Positions 37,154 through 46,294 of a stretch of DNA of 64,000 nt are shown here, one piece after another; positions within the stretch are counted from its first letter, which is position 1, and each line of letters begins with the position of its first letter. The notes beneath the pieces are model-generated. The model saw only the letters and a list, made by a program, of their open reading frames with translations, did not search any database and had not been told where the DNA came from. The DNA is from Actinomadura luzonensis (GTDB lineage Bacteria > Actinomycetota > Actinomycetes > Streptosporangiales > Streptosporangiaceae). The position numbers and the translations under genes were made by a program. The stretch lies in assembly GCF_022664455.2 (NCBI RefSeq), contig NZ_JAKRKC020000001.1:3539001-3603000 (forward strand), in the 5' to 3' direction.

Positions 37154-38150
37154 ATGACCAGAACCAGCACGCTCGACGGCCTGGACCGCGCTCTCGTGCA
37201 CGCGCTCCAGCTCGACGGCCGGGCCTCCTTCCGGGTGGTGGCGGAGGTGCTGGGCACGTCCGAGCACACGGTCGCGCGCCGCTACCGGAGGCTGCGCGCG
37301 GCGGGCGTGGTGCGCGTGGTCGGCCTGCTGGACGGCGCCCGGCTCGGACGCACGTCGTGGGCGGTGCGGCTGGTGTGCGCCCCGGACGCCGCCGTCGCCG
37401 TCGCGCAGGCGCTCGCCCGCCGCGAGGACACCGCCTGGGTGCGGCTGGTGTCCGGCGGCACGGAGATCGTCTGCGGCGTCCAGGCCGGCACGGACGGCGA
37501 GGACCTGCTGCTGCGCAGGCTGCCGCGCACGCCGCGCATCGTCGCGGTGTCCGCGCACGCGACGCTGCACCTGTTCGCCGGGTGGCGCAGCCGCGTGGCG
37601 GCCCTGTCGCCGGAACAGGCCGGCCGCCTCCGCCCGCCCGCGCCAGCGTCCGCGCCCGGCCGGACGGCGCGGCAGGGCCGGACGGCGCGGCGGGGCCCCG
37701 GACGTGGTGCTGGATGCGCAGGACCAGGCGATGCTGCGGGTGCTCAGCCGCGACGGGCGGGCCGGGCACGGCGAGCTGGCGGCGGCCGCCGGCTGCTCGC
37801 CCGCCACCGCCCGCCGCCGCCTCGGCCAGCTCCGCGCCGCCGGCGTGCTCCGGTTCGACGTCGAGGTGCCGCCGCGGGCCCTCGGCCACCACGCCGAGGC
37901 GTGGCTCTGGATGAAGGTGCGCCCCGCCCGCCTGACGGCCGTGGGCGCCGCGCTGGCCGCGCACCCCGAGGCCGACGTGGTGGCCGCCGTCACCGGCCCC
38001 GCCAACCTGATGGCCGGCGTGACCTGCCGCGACACCCGCGACCTGTACCGCTACCTGACCGAGCGGGTCGCGCCGCTCGACGGCGTCCGCGAGCTGGAGA
38101 CCGCGCCGGTGAGCCGCACGGTCAAGCGGGCCGGCGCCGCCGTCCCCTGA
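37154..38150 (+). pseudogene. Tandem Lrp/AsnC-family regulator, one frameshift
   Basis: The protein consists of two Lrp modules. The first (residues 1-~160) has LDGLDRALVHALQLDGRASF and an HTH at VVAEVLGTSEHTVARRYRRL, then an effector-like domain. Near 37695 the frame slips by one base (the sequence cggggccccggacgtg has one G or C too many) and a second module follows in the other frame: DAQDQAMLRVLSRDGRAG, an HTH at GELAAAAGCSPATARRRLG, and a second effector domain ending at 38150. The 997-base span is one base over a codon multiple. Double-module Lrp proteins of about 330 residues are common in actinobacteria, so one split gene is more likely than two genes. Divergent from NmrA-like 36219. 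Confidence 0.8.
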
Positions 38151-38212
38151 TGCCGTCCCCTGATGCCGTCCCCTGAGGCCGTCCCCTGATGCCGTCCCCT
38201 GATGCCGTCCCT
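38139..38212 (+). repeat. 13-base tandem repeat covering the Lrp stop codon
   Basis: Five full units of gccgtcccctgat (the third ends in g instead of t) and a partial sixth. The unit contains TGA, and since 13 is not a multiple of three each copy brings the stop into a different frame. The repeat runs to the stop of the convergent cupin gene. Confidence 0.85.
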
Positions 38213-38214
38213 GC

Positions 38215-38622
38215 TCAGGCCTGGCGCCACTCGGCGACGGCGCCCGCGTCGTGCAGCGTGAGGTCGGGCGCGGCCTCCAGGGCCCGCTCCGCTCCCCCGG
38301 GCGTGTAGGTGACGATCAGCCGCAGCGACCGCCAGGTCGCGTTGTACGTCGAGTGCACGACACCCGCCGGGATGTGCACCGCGTCCCCCTCCCTGATCGT
38401 GAACTCCTCGCCGTCGCCCACGGTCTGGCGGCCCTCCCCGGAGATCACGTAGATGACCTCCTCCGCGTCCGGATGGTTGTGGCGGGCGTGCCCCTTGCCG
38501 GGGTTGACGATGACCTCGCCCAGCGTGGCGGCCGCGCCGGGGACGGCCGACGGGGTGACGAACCACTTGATCGCCCCCCAGTCGAAGGCCATCGTGGGCA
38601 CGGCGTCAGGGCTGACGTGCAT
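38215..38622 (-). CDS. Cupin-domain protein
   Basis: 135 residues, a single cupin barrel. Motif 1 is HARHNHPDAEEVIYVISG, with the metal ligands H-x3-E partly replaced (H48, H50, E55 region), and motif 2 is HIPAGVVHSTYN. Such small cupins may isomerise or oxidise small molecules or sense them. It has a good site (GGAGGAGAC) before ATG 38622, and begins 25 bases after the PEP-hydrolase-like gene, so it is the last gene of the TetR-P450 operon. Confidence 0.85.
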   Translation of the reverse strand: MHVSPDAVPTMAFDWGAIKWFVTPSAVPGAAATLGEVIVNPGKGHARHNHPDAEEVIYVISGEGRQTVGDGEEFTIREGDAVHIPAGVVHSTYNATWRSLRLIVTYTPGGAERALEAAPDLTLHDAGAVAEWRQA

Positions 38623-38647
38623 GGGGCGTCTCCTCCGGATCGCTCGC

Positions 38648-39469
38648 TCAGAAGCTCAGGGACTTGAAGGCGCGGACCTGCTCGGTGATGGCCCGCTCGG
38701 TCGGCAGCCGCTCCATCGACGACGCGCCGAAGAAGCCCGCCACGCCCTTGGTGCGCGACAGCACGTATGCGGCGTCGTCCGGCTCGGCGATGGGCCCGCC
38801 GTGGCAGAGCACCAGCACGTCGGGGCGCACGGCGGTGGCCGCGTCCCGCATGGCCTGGACGCGTTCGGCGGCCTCGTCCAGGCTCAGCGCGGTGCCGGCG
38901 CCGATGCTGCCCTTGGTGGTCAGCCCGACGTGCGGCACGAGCACGTCGGCGCCCGCCTCGGTCATCGCCCGCGCCTGGTCCTCGTCGAAGACGTAGGGGG
39001 CGGTGACGAGGTCGCGCTCGCGGGCCAGCCGGATCAGCTCGACCTCCAGGTCGTAGCCCATGCCGGTCTCCTCCAGGTTCTGCCGGAAGGTCCCGTCGTA
39101 CAGGCCGACGGTCGGGAAGTTCTGGACGCCGGCGAAGCCCATGGCCTTGAGCTGGTCCAGGAAGTACGGCATGACCCGGAACGGGTCGGTGCCGCACACC
39201 CCGGCCAGCACCGGCGTGTCGCGGACCACCGGCAGCACCTCGCCGGCCATCTCGACGACGATCTGGTTCGCGTCGCCGTACGGCAGCAGCCCGGCCAGCG
39301 AGCCGCGCCCGGCCATGCGGTAGCGGCCGGAGTTGTAGATGATGATCAGATCGACGCCGCCGGCCTCGGCGCACTTGGCCGACAGGCCCGTGCCGGCGCC
39401 CGCGCCGACGACGGGCCGGCCGGCGGCGGCCGTGGCGCGCAGCCGGTCGAGGACGTCCTGCCTGTTCAT
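38648..39469 (-). CDS. Phosphoenolpyruvate hydrolase-like TIM-barrel protein (Tm-1 partner)
   Basis: 273 residues from ATG 39469 (site GGAGGTACC). It matches the TIM-barrel family that forms the C-terminal half of plant Tm-1: [64 protein letters not shown] and [18 protein letters not shown]. In bacteria it is encoded separately from the ATP-binding half but directly after it, as here (ATGA overlap at 39466). The name PEP hydrolase comes from the Pfam family; the physiological reaction is not established. Confidence 0.85.
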   Translation of the reverse strand: MNRQDVLDRLRATAAAGRPVVGAGAGTGLSAKCAEAGGVDLIIIYNSGRYRMAGRGSLAGLLPYGDANQIVVEMAGEVLPVVRDTPVLAGVCGTDPFRVMPYFLDQLKAMGFAGVQNFPTVGLYDGTFRQNLEETGMGYDLEVELIRLARERDLVTAPYVFDEDQARAMTEAGADVLVPHVGLTTKGSIGAGTALSLDEAAERVQAMRDAATAVRPDVLVLCHGGPIAEPDDAAYVLSRTKGVAGFFGASSMERLPTERAITEQVRAFKSLSF

Positions 39470-40707
39470 GAGGTACCTCCGGTGATCAGGTCGTGCAGCC
39501 GGTCGGCCATGGCGCGGCCGAAGGCAGGGTCGTTGATGTGCAGGTCGAGGTCCTCGACGGCGACGGCCGAGCCGCGCAGGCCGTCCTCCATGGCCTCGAA
39601 GCAGGCGGCGTCGGCCTTGGCGTCGGCGAAGGCGCCGCCGGGCGCGTCGAGCGCGGAGACCCCCTGCCGGGGCAGGAAGAGCGCGGCCGGGCCGGTCGCC
39701 GCGCGCAGCTTGGCGGCCACGCGGCGGCCGAGCTCGCGCATCTCCTCCGGCGTGGTGCGCATGAGCGTCACCGTGGGGTTGTGCACGTACAGGAGGCGGT
39801 CGGCGAACTCGGGGGGCACGGTCTCGCGCGGCCCGAAGTTGACCATGTCGAGCGCGCCGGGCGCGACGACCTGCGGCACGCCGTGGCGGCCGGCCGCGGT
39901 GAGCCGGTCGGGGCCGGCCGACAGCACGCCGCCGACCAGGTCGTCGGCCAGCTCGGTGGTGGTCAGGTCGAGCACGCCCGCCAGCATGCCGCCGGCCGCC
40001 AGGCCCTCCAGCGCCCGGCCGCCCGAGCCGGTGGCGTGGAAGACCGACACCTCGTAGCCGAGCTCGCCGAGCCGTTCGCGGGCGGCGTCCACGGCCGGGG
40101 TGGTGACGCCGAACATCGACGCCCCGACCAGCGGCCGGTCCGGCAGCCCGGCGGTCTGCACGGCCTTGGCGAGCTGGTAGGCCCGCGCCATGCCGGCCGC
40201 GGCGGCGGCCGCGTTGCCGAGGATGGCCCGCGAGAGCCGGTTGATGCCCGCGATGTCGACGACGCTGTACATCAGCGTGACGTCCCTGGCCCCGACGTAC
40301 GGCGAGACGTCCCCGGCCGCCATCGTCGAGACGATGAGCTTGGGCAGGCCGATCGGCAGGTCGCGGACGGCCCGCGCGGCGATCGACGAGCCGCCGCTGC
40401 CGCCCACCGCGAGCACCGCGTCCACCCGGCCGTCGGCGTGCAGCCCGGCGAGGACCGCCGCCGCGCCCTCGCCCATCGCGGCCACGGCCGCGCCCCGGTC
40501 GCCGCCCTCGCGCAGCGCCCGCAGATCGGCTCCCGCCGCCTCGGCGACCCGCCCGCTCGGGACGTCGGCGAGCAGGTCGTCGCCGTGCTCGCCGACGCCC
40601 GCGTCTATCACGATGACGTCGCTGCCCAGCTCGACGAGCCGGTTGCGCAGCCACGCGTACTCCTCGCCCTTGGTGTCGAGAGTGCCGATCAGTACGACGG
40701 ACGGCAC
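39466..40707 (-). CDS. Tm-1-like ATP-binding domain protein (UPF0261)
   Basis: 413 residues. The start is GTG 40707 because GAGGTGAGG lies just upstream and the family N-terminus [18 protein letters not shown] follows at once; the in-frame Met codons further upstream add unrelated residues. Other landmarks are [36 protein letters not shown] and [15 protein letters not shown]. In plants the fused homologue binds ATP and blocks tobamovirus replication; bacterial function is unknown. It is coupled to the TIM-barrel gene and sits in a P450 operon. Confidence 0.85.
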   Translation of the reverse strand: MPSVVLIGTLDTKGEEYAWLRNRLVELGSDVIVIDAGVGEHGDDLLADVPSGRVAEAAGADLRALREGGDRGAAVAAMGEGAAAVLAGLHADGRVDAVLAVGGSGGSSIAARAVRDLPIGLPKLIVSTMAAGDVSPYVGARDVTLMYSVVDIAGINRLSRAILGNAAAAAAGMARAYQLAKAVQTAGLPDRPLVGASMFGVTTPAVDAARERLGELGYEVSVFHATGSGGRALEGLAAGGMLAGVLDLTTTELADDLVGGVLSAGPDRLTAAGRHGVPQVVAPGALDMVNFGPRETVPPEFADRLLYVHNPTVTLMRTTPEEMRELGRRVAAKLRAATGPAALFLPRQGVSALDAPGGAFADAKADAACFEAMEDGLRGSAVAVEDLDLHINDPAFGRAMADRLHDLITGGTS

Positions 40708-40736
40708 ATGCCTCACCTCTTCGCTCGTTGACCCTG

Positions 40737-40763
40737 TGACGGGGCCGGGGATGTGCCCCGTCA
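40737..40763 (-). terminator. Stem-loop between alcohol dehydrogenase and Tm-1-like genes
   Basis: TGACGGGGC and GCCCCGTCA form a perfect 9-bp stem with a 9-base loop, about 110 bases after the dehydrogenase stop and 30 bases before the Tm-1-like start. It may attenuate read-through, dividing the operon into two levels of expression. Confidence 0.5.
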
Positions 40764-40875
40764 GCCGGGGTTCCACGCCGCCCGCCCGGCGCGGCGCCGG
40801 CTTGGCTGCGCGGGCCGCCCGCCGGTGCGCGGGCGTGGGCGGGCCCCGGCACCCGCGACGACCGGGTGACGGCTC

Positions 40876-41925
40876 TCAGGGGGTGACGACGGCCCGGCCC
40901 ACCAGTTCGCCGCTCTCCAGCAGCCGGTACGCCTCCCCCGCCCGCTCCAGCGGGATCGTCGTCACGCGCGGCGCGATCAGCCCGCGCGCGGCCAGGTCCA
41001 GCACCTCGGCCAGCTCGGGCCGGCTCCCCCAGTACGTCGTCTGCACCGACACCTCGTACGGGACGCCGAAGAACGACACGGGCAGCGTGCCGCCCGCGAT
41101 GCCGACGATCGTGAGGTCGCCGAGCACGCGGGTCACGGCGACGCCGAGGGCGAGGGTGTCGCCGGAGCCGACGCAGTCGATGACGACGTCGGCGCCCCGG
41201 CCGCCGGGGGTGCCGGCGCGGATCTCGGCGGCGGCCCCCTCGCCGGGCGCGACCGCGTGGTCGGCGCCGTGCGCGAGGGCGTCGTCGCGGGCCGCCTGCC
41301 GCACGTCCACGACGACGACGCGGGCGGCCGTGGTGGCCTTGACGATCTGCACCGCCAGGTGGCCGAGCCCGCCCGCGCCGATGACGACGGCGGTGCTGCC
41401 GGGCGTCAGCTTGGGCCAGGAGCGGCGGACGGCGTGGTAGGGGGTGAGCGCGGCGTCGGTCAGCGGCGCGGCGGCCACCGGATCGAGCCCGTCGGGCAGC
41501 GGCACCAGGTGCCGGGCGTCGGGGACGAGCAGGTACTCGGCCATGCCGCCGTCCTGGCCGAGCCCGCCTCCGCCGCCGGGCCCGGGCGAGCCCGCCGGGT
41601 CCTCGCAGTAGCTCTCGACGCCGGCGCGGCAGCGGGCGCAGGCGCCGCAGCCCCAGGCGCCGTGCACGGCCACCGGCGTCCCCACCTCCGGCCCGCGCGC
41701 GCCGGGGCCGAGGGCGTGCACCCAGCCGGCGTTCTCGTGGCCGAGCGTGAACGGCGGGCCCCAGGACAGCAGCCCCGGCCCGAAGTCGCGCATGAGGTGC
41801 AGGTCGGAGTGGCAGGCGCCGGCGCCGCCGACCTTGACCACCACCTGACCCGGGCCGGGCTCGGGGTCGGGCACCTCGACGAGTTCGGGGTCGGACTTCC
41901 AGGCCGTCAAGCGCAGGGCGCGCAT
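40876..41925 (-). CDS. Zinc-dependent alcohol dehydrogenase (MDR family)
   Basis: 349 residues. ATG 41925 is chosen because AGGAGG stands eight bases before it, while it would overlap the GTG at 41934. Catalytic zinc ligands are in GACHSDLHL and LGHENAGWV, and the structural zinc cysteines in [17 protein letters not shown] (four Cys). The NAD-binding loop is [12 protein letters not shown]. It resembles the AdhA/alcohol dehydrogenases that oxidise small secondary or primary alcohols. It lies 39 bases after the P450 stop, and could oxidise the P450 product. Confidence 0.9.
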   Translation of the reverse strand: MRALRLTAWKSDPELVEVPDPEPGPGQVVVKVGGAGACHSDLHLMRDFGPGLLSWGPPFTLGHENAGWVHALGPGARGPEVGTPVAVHGAWGCGACARCRAGVESYCEDPAGSPGPGGGGGLGQDGGMAEYLLVPDARHLVPLPDGLDPVAAAPLTDAALTPYHAVRRSWPKLTPGSTAVVIGAGGLGHLAVQIVKATTAARVVVVDVRQAARDDALAHGADHAVAPGEGAAAEIRAGTPGGRGADVVIDCVGSGDTLALGVAVTRVLGDLTIVGIAGGTLPVSFFGVPYEVSVQTTYWGSRPELAEVLDLAARGLIAPRVTTIPLERAGEAYRLLESGELVGRAVVTP

Positions 41926-41964
41926 GCCCGTCACCTCCTGCTTCGTTCGCGGTCGTGCCGGGGA

Positions 41965-43239
41965 TCAGCCTCCGATGCGGACGGGCAGCGCGCGCGGCCC
42001 GCGTACCTGGCCGGCGGCCCACCGCACCGCCGCCGGGTCGGCCAGCGAGAAGACCGGCACCCGCTCCAGCCACACCTCCAGCGCCACCCGCAGCTCCATC
42101 CTGGCCAGGTGCGAGCCCACGCAGCGGTGGATGCCGAGGCCGAAGGCCACGTGCCGGTTGACCTCCCGGTCGATGACCACCTCGCCCGCCCGCTCGAACT
42201 GCGCCGGGTCACGGTTGGCCGCCGGGAAGGACAGCAGCACCCAGTCGTCGGCCTTCATGTCCACACCGTGCCAGTGCATGTCCTCCTTGACCAGCCGCGC
42301 CATCGTCACCGGCGCGTACACCCGCAGGAACTCCTCCATCGCGGTCGGCAGCAGCTCCGGCTCGGCGACCAGCCGCTCGCGGTCGGCGGGCGTCTTCGCC
42401 AGGTGCCACAGGGACGCGCCGATCGCGCTCCACGTGGTGTCGATGCCGGCGATGAGCAGCAGCGCCATCGTGCCGGCCACGTGGGAGGGGTCGAGCTTGC
42501 GGCCGTACAGCTCGGCCTCGATGAGGTAGGTCGTGAGGTCGTCGCGCGGGTGGTCGAGGTGGTCGCGGATCTGGGCGAGCAGGTAGTCGAACAGCTTGCC
42601 CATGCGCTCGATGCGCTCCTCGGGCGGCCGGTTGACGCCTTCCAGGGAGTTCTCGATGAACTCACGGAAGCGCGGCCCGTCCTCCTGCGGGAAGCCGAGC
42701 ATGTCGGCGATCACCCGGACCGGGATGTGCTGGGCGTAGTCGCGGGCGGCGTCCACGACGTCGCGGCCCTCGAGGGCGTCGATGAGCGAGTGGCAGAAGG
42801 CCCGGGTGGACTCCTCGCGCCGGGAGACGGCCGTCTTGGTGAAGGCCGGCAGCAGCAGCTTGCGCGCGTCGTGGTGGAAGGGCGGGTCGGAGGAGATCGG
42901 CGGCGTGCCGCCGACCGGGGCCAGCTCGCGCGGGGGGCGGAAGTTGCTCATGATGATCGACCGGGACGAGAAGCGCTCGGTGTCGTAGGCGACCGCCACG
43001 ACGTCCTCGTAGCGGGTGGGCAGCCAGCCGCCGCCGAACCGGCCGGTGTGCGCGATCGGGCAGCGTTCGCGCAGCTCGTCCTGGATGGGGTACGGGTCCG
43101 CCGCCCACTCCGGCTCTAAGTGGGAGAAATCAGTCGCCCAGTCGGAGACCGGGCCGGTGATGATCTCGTTGCGCGTGCCGAGCGGCTGGTCCTCGCGGGT
43201 CTCCCGGAAATCCTGGGTGAAGCGGTCGTCGACGGTCAT
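41965..43239 (-). CDS. Cytochrome P450
   Basis: 424 residues, class I bacterial P450. The I-helix reads [17 protein letters not shown] (acid-alcohol pair D-T), the K-helix EEFLRVYAP (E-x2-R), and the heme-binding loop [15 protein letters not shown] with the thiolate ligand C373. Start ATG 43239 has AGGAGG upstream. A dedicated [3Fe-4S] ferredoxin is encoded 11 bases upstream; no ferredoxin reductase is present in the operon. The family segment [26 protein letters not shown] resembles CYPs that hydroxylate terpenes or aromatic compounds, but the substrate cannot be read. Confidence 0.93.
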   Translation of the reverse strand: MTVDDRFTQDFRETREDQPLGTRNEIITGPVSDWATDFSHLEPEWAADPYPIQDELRERCPIAHTGRFGGGWLPTRYEDVVAVAYDTERFSSRSIIMSNFRPPRELAPVGGTPPISSDPPFHHDARKLLLPAFTKTAVSRREESTRAFCHSLIDALEGRDVVDAARDYAQHIPVRVIADMLGFPQEDGPRFREFIENSLEGVNRPPEERIERMGKLFDYLLAQIRDHLDHPRDDLTTYLIEAELYGRKLDPSHVAGTMALLLIAGIDTTWSAIGASLWHLAKTPADRERLVAEPELLPTAMEEFLRVYAPVTMARLVKEDMHWHGVDMKADDWVLLSFPAANRDPAQFERAGEVVIDREVNRHVAFGLGIHRCVGSHLARMELRVALEVWLERVPVFSLADPAAVRWAAGQVRGPRALPVRIGG

Positions 43240-43250
43240 GGCAGGGCCTC

Positions 43251-43442
43251 CTAGAGGATCTCGATCGCCCGCTCGGGGCAGTTGGCCACGGCCAGGCGGG
43301 CCGTCTGCTGCTCGTTCGCGGGCACGACGCCGTCGCCGAGGACCTGGCCATAGCCCTCGTCGTCCTCGCCGAACAGGGCGGGCGCCAGGTCGTAGCAGCG
43401 GCCGTGGCCCTGGCAGCGCTCCGGGTCGATCTTGAGTTTCAC
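43251..43442 (-). CDS. [3Fe-4S] ferredoxin (P450 partner)
   Basis: 63 residues from GTG 43442. The cysteine pattern ERCQGHGRCYDLAP...VANCPERAI gives C-x5-C and a distant C-P, and the usual second Cys of the CxxCxxC set is His, which fits the 3Fe-4S type that serves bacterial P450s. It overlaps the TetR stop as GTGA and precedes the P450 by 11 bases, so all three are co-translated. This gene is short and easily missed. Confidence 0.93.
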   Translation of the reverse strand: MKLKIDPERCQGHGRCYDLAPALFGEDDEGYGQVLGDGVVPANEQQTARLAVANCPERAIEIL

Positions 43443-44065
43443 TGTGGTGCTCCGCTCTGTGGTGGGGTGCCGCCGCCTCCTCCGGGGGCGAAGGCCTGGA
43501 CGACCCGGGCGAGCAGCGCCGTCCACTCCGCGTCGTCGACGGCGTGCAGGTCGGGGGTGATGAGCGCGCTGCCCATGGACAGCAGCAGGCAGAAGTGCGC
43601 CAGCGCGTCCGCCGGCAGGGCGGGGTCGAGCTCCCCGGCGCGCTGCGCGGCCCGGACCAGCCCGGCCAGCCATTCGGCCCGCTCGCCGACGTAGTCGTGC
43701 ATGGGGCTGGCCATGTCCGCGTCGCGGCGGGCGGCGGTGAGCGCCTCCACGACGAGGTAGCCGGGGGCGTCGCGGCGGCGGGACAGGGACCGGCCGAGCA
43801 CGAGCAGCAGCTCGGTCGCCGACCGGCCCGGATCCGCGGCGACCACCGCGGCCAGCTTCTCCCGCCCGTGCGCGCGCAGCGCCGCCACGATCAGCTCGGC
43901 CTTGGAGCCGAAGTGCGCGTACAGGGCGCCGTTGCTGACGCCCGCGGCGGCGGCGATGTCGGCGACGCGCGTGCCGTCGTAGCCGCGCGCGGCGAACACC
44001 TCGGCCGCGGCGGCCAGCAGCCTCTCCCGGGTCTCGGCGGCGGTCACTCCGGCTATGCGGCCCAT
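43439..44065 (-). CDS. TetR-family regulator of the P450 operon
   Basis: 208 residues. HTH: TRERLLAAAAEVFAARGYDG then VADIAAAAGVSNGALYAHFGS (residues 11-55). The start is ATG 44065: the -10 TTTAAT lies exactly six bases before it, with TTGACG 17 bases further up, so the mRNA should begin at the A of ATG; no ribosome site is present. Codons upstream in the same frame are non-coding in character. As first gene of the operon it probably represses its own transcription until an inducer binds. Confidence 0.9.
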   Translation of the reverse strand: MGRIAGVTAAETRERLLAAAAEVFAARGYDGTRVADIAAAAGVSNGALYAHFGSKAELIVAALRAHGREKLAAVVAADPGRSATELLLVLGRSLSRRRDAPGYLVVEALTAARRDADMASPMHDYVGERAEWLAGLVRAAQRAGELDPALPADALAHFCLLLSMGSALITPDLHAVDDAEWTALLARVVQAFAPGGGGGTPPQSGAPQ

Positions 44066-44071
44066 GTGGGA

Positions 44072-44100
44072 ATTAAAAGAGCGTTCATTTGATGCGTCAA
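44072..44100 (-). promoter_or_regulatory. Leaderless promoter of TetR-ferredoxin-P450 operon
   Basis: On the minus strand TTGACG (44100-44095), a 17-base spacer and TTTAAT (44077-44072). The gap to ATG 44065 is six bases. It is the only strong AT-rich promoter in this part. ATGAACGCTC within the spacer is a possible TetR half-operator. Confidence 0.75.
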
Positions 44101-44176
44101 GAGCCCCCCGCTCCGATCGTGTGAGGCAGGAGGTCAGGCCAGGGAAATGATGGCGGTCTGACCCCGGCGGCTGGCG

Positions 44177-44573
44177 TTGGTGGTTCCACCGGCGTACACG
44201 GACGAGGACTACTCCCAGCCGGAAGGGCCGGAGATCATCACCGTCAGGCGAATCGAAGATTGGACGATCGCCATCGAGGACTGCAGCTGGCGAGCCTCGC
44301 ACATGGACGGCCTCTGCCCTCCCCGCCTACGCCATCGACGGGGAATACCTCTCCGACATCAACCCGACCTTCCCCCACCGAAGGCAAGGCGCGGAACCTG
44401 ACCGGCTCAACCGACACCTCCGTGAGCTCGGCATCGATCCAGCCGCCGACGACCATATCGAGAACGCCATCCCGGCGGCCCTGGCCATCGCCAGCCGGAT
44501 CACCAACGTCGTGCTCACCCCGGAGCACCTTCGCCGCCCGATCCTCGGCGCCGCCATACCCGGCGCCTACTGA
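44177..44573 (+). pseudogene. Decayed copy of the DUF6461-like part of gene 52434
   Basis: Two or three frames read through parts homologous to the intact gene at 52434-53222: GPEIITVRRIEDWTIAIED against GPWIITVVRLGEWTVAIAD, then AIDGEYLSDINPTFP against AVDGRLSTVVNPGFP, then a long run RLNRHLRELGIDPAADDHIE to LRRPILGAAIPGAY followed by TGA 44573. About 55 residues in the middle are lost and the N-terminal Lsr2-like half is missing. DNA identity in the last 180 bases is high by eye. Confidence 0.8.
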
Positions 44574-44853
44574 TGCTCGCCTGGACCGTCCCTTCGCCAT
44601 CTCGACACCATGCCCGACATGAGTGTCGGCCTGATCATCGCGATGCCTCTCCGTCAGTGAGCGCTCATCGACGCCTGCATGGACAACGACGCCAGCGTCG
44701 AGACCGTGACCAGCGAGGCTCGCGGGCCGAACTGGCCCGCAGCATGCGCAGGACCGGCTGGGATCAGCTCACCCACTGGACACCCGACGTTCCCGGCTCA
44801 CACGCCCGGCTCACAGAAGCCACCCGACGCACGGGCGTGACACTTTCCAGACC
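44574..44853. other. 280-base stretch with no supported gene
   Basis: Open frames here are short and lack ribosome sites, and codon character is poor in all frames. It lies between the decayed gene copy and the end of the FtsX-like gene and may be further decayed sequence. Confidence 0.5.
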
Positions 44854-46254
44854 TCACCGTTCATCGCGACGAGGTCGTCCGAGCAGCGCGAGCCCGGCCG
44901 CGAGCAGGGGCAGCGCCGCGGCCAACACGACGATCAGCACCCACGGAGTCTCGAACGGCACCCGTGGCGGTGCCTCCCAATCGACGGAGGCGGTGAAGGG
45001 CCAAGCCAGCAGCAGGCCGGCGACGCATCCGACGACCGCCCCCGTCACCGTCCCGGAGGCCGCCGCCAGGGCCGCGCGGCAGGCGGTCAGGGCGCGTACG
45101 GCCGATGATGAGCCGCCGACGCGGTGCAGGAGCCGGGGTGAGCGGCGGGAACAGACCGTGGCCACCAGCGCGCCGACGAGGGCGACGACGGTCAGCGTTC
45201 CCGATGCGTACAACGGCCCTGTCGGCTCCTGGAACCCCTGCTCCAGGTACGCCTCGCCGTTCTCGCCCAGCCGCTCCTGAAGGCGATCGCGCTCGGCATC
45301 CGAGACCCGGCGCAGGGAGGGATCGACGACCAGTGCCTCCGTGCCGAGCTGGACACCCAGGTCCCGCAGGACTTTCGCGGGGATGAAGACCCTGTCGAGG
45401 CCGGACGACACCGGTTCCACGACGATCGCCGGGATGCTCGTGGTGGTCTTCCGGTCGTCCAGGGACGGGTAGTAGTCGATCTCCGCGGTGCTGAACCCGT
45501 CGTCCCCGGCCGTGACCGTGACAGCCCGGCCCTCGTCGTACGGGAACACGAGGTTGCCCGTGAGGTAGCGGAGCAGCGCCTCGTCACCGATGTAGCCCCC
45601 TGAGCTCACACCGTCCTGGGCGGACACGACCAGGCGCGACGGCCAGTGCGGGGCGAGGCGTTCCGCGACCGGTACGCCGGGCAGAACCTCCTGGACGGCC
45701 GCCCGCGCGGCCGCCGCGTCCTGCGGCGAGAACGACACGATGAGCGTGCCCGGCCGCTCGTACGCGACATAGTTGGCCCTGGCCTGCGCCGTCGTGGCCC
45801 CGCCGACGATCGCCACGATGACGGCGGCGGCCGCGGCGCCCATGGTCAGCGCCACCGCCGGAGACGTACGTCTGCGCTGGTCGGCCAGGTGACGCGCGGC
45901 CAGTCGTAAAGGCACCGGCAGCCGCGTCCCGCCCCGCCCGAGCACACCCAGCAGCCAGGGGACGAAGGGCCCCAGCCCGACCACGAACACCGACGCGCCC
46001 GCCATGGCCCCCAAGATCATCACCGCGGCCTCGAAGTCGTCATAGTGACCGTCATGACGCGTCGACCAGGCCGCGAACCCCATAACCGCGAGCCCGCACA
46101 AGGCCACGAGCGCCCCCGAGACCAGGTGACCGGAACGTATCCCGCCGTGGCGCCCGGGAGGAGCGGCCACCGCCGCGAAGATCGTAATGCAGCTCGCGAA
46201 AAGCGCGGGCGCGACCATCACCAGACCGACGATGAGGAAGAGAACGTCGAACAC
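44854..46254 (-). CDS. FtsX-like permease, isolated and possibly truncated
   Basis: 466 residues from GTG 46254. Three N-terminal membrane helices (MFDVLFLIVGLVMVAPALF first) are followed by PVPLRLAARHLADQRRRTSPAVALTMG, the start of an FtsX/MacB permease half, a large outer domain (about 165-340) and three C-terminal helices. Full-length actinobacterial proteins of this type have two FtsX halves (about 800 residues), so the N-terminal half seems to be missing. No ribosome binding site is seen and no ABC ATPase is adjacent. With the decayed gene next to it, it may be a remnant of a larger transporter locus. Confidence 0.75.
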   Translation of the reverse strand: MFDVLFLIVGLVMVAPALFASCITIFAAVAAPPGRHGGIRSGHLVSGALVALCGLAVMGFAAWSTRHDGHYDDFEAAVMILGAMAGASVFVVGLGPFVPWLLGVLGRGGTRLPVPLRLAARHLADQRRRTSPAVALTMGAAAAAVIVAIVGGATTAQARANYVAYERPGTLIVSFSPQDAAAARAAVQEVLPGVPVAERLAPHWPSRLVVSAQDGVSSGGYIGDEALLRYLTGNLVFPYDEGRAVTVTAGDDGFSTAEIDYYPSLDDRKTTTSIPAIVVEPVSSGLDRVFIPAKVLRDLGVQLGTEALVVDPSLRRVSDAERDRLQERLGENGEAYLEQGFQEPTGPLYASGTLTVVALVGALVATVCSRRSPRLLHRVGGSSSAVRALTACRAALAAASGTVTGAVVGCVAGLLLAWPFTASVDWEAPPRVPFETPWVLIVVLAAALPLLAAGLALLGRPRRDER

Positions 46255-46294
46255 GGCACGAGGCTAGGGGCAACCGATCATGTAGGGAACCCTG

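Noticed and set aside
38139..38212. Short tandem repeats as a CRISPR array
   Set aside because: Units of 13 bases follow each other directly without spacers, and no cas genes are nearby.
39507..40731. Long plus-strand open frames over the Tm-1-like gene
   Set aside because: They lack domain content, and the minus-strand protein matches its family end to end.
46255..46294. ABC ATPase partner for the FtsX-like permease
   Set aside because: No Walker A or signature motif is present in any frame within the surrounding 3 kb.
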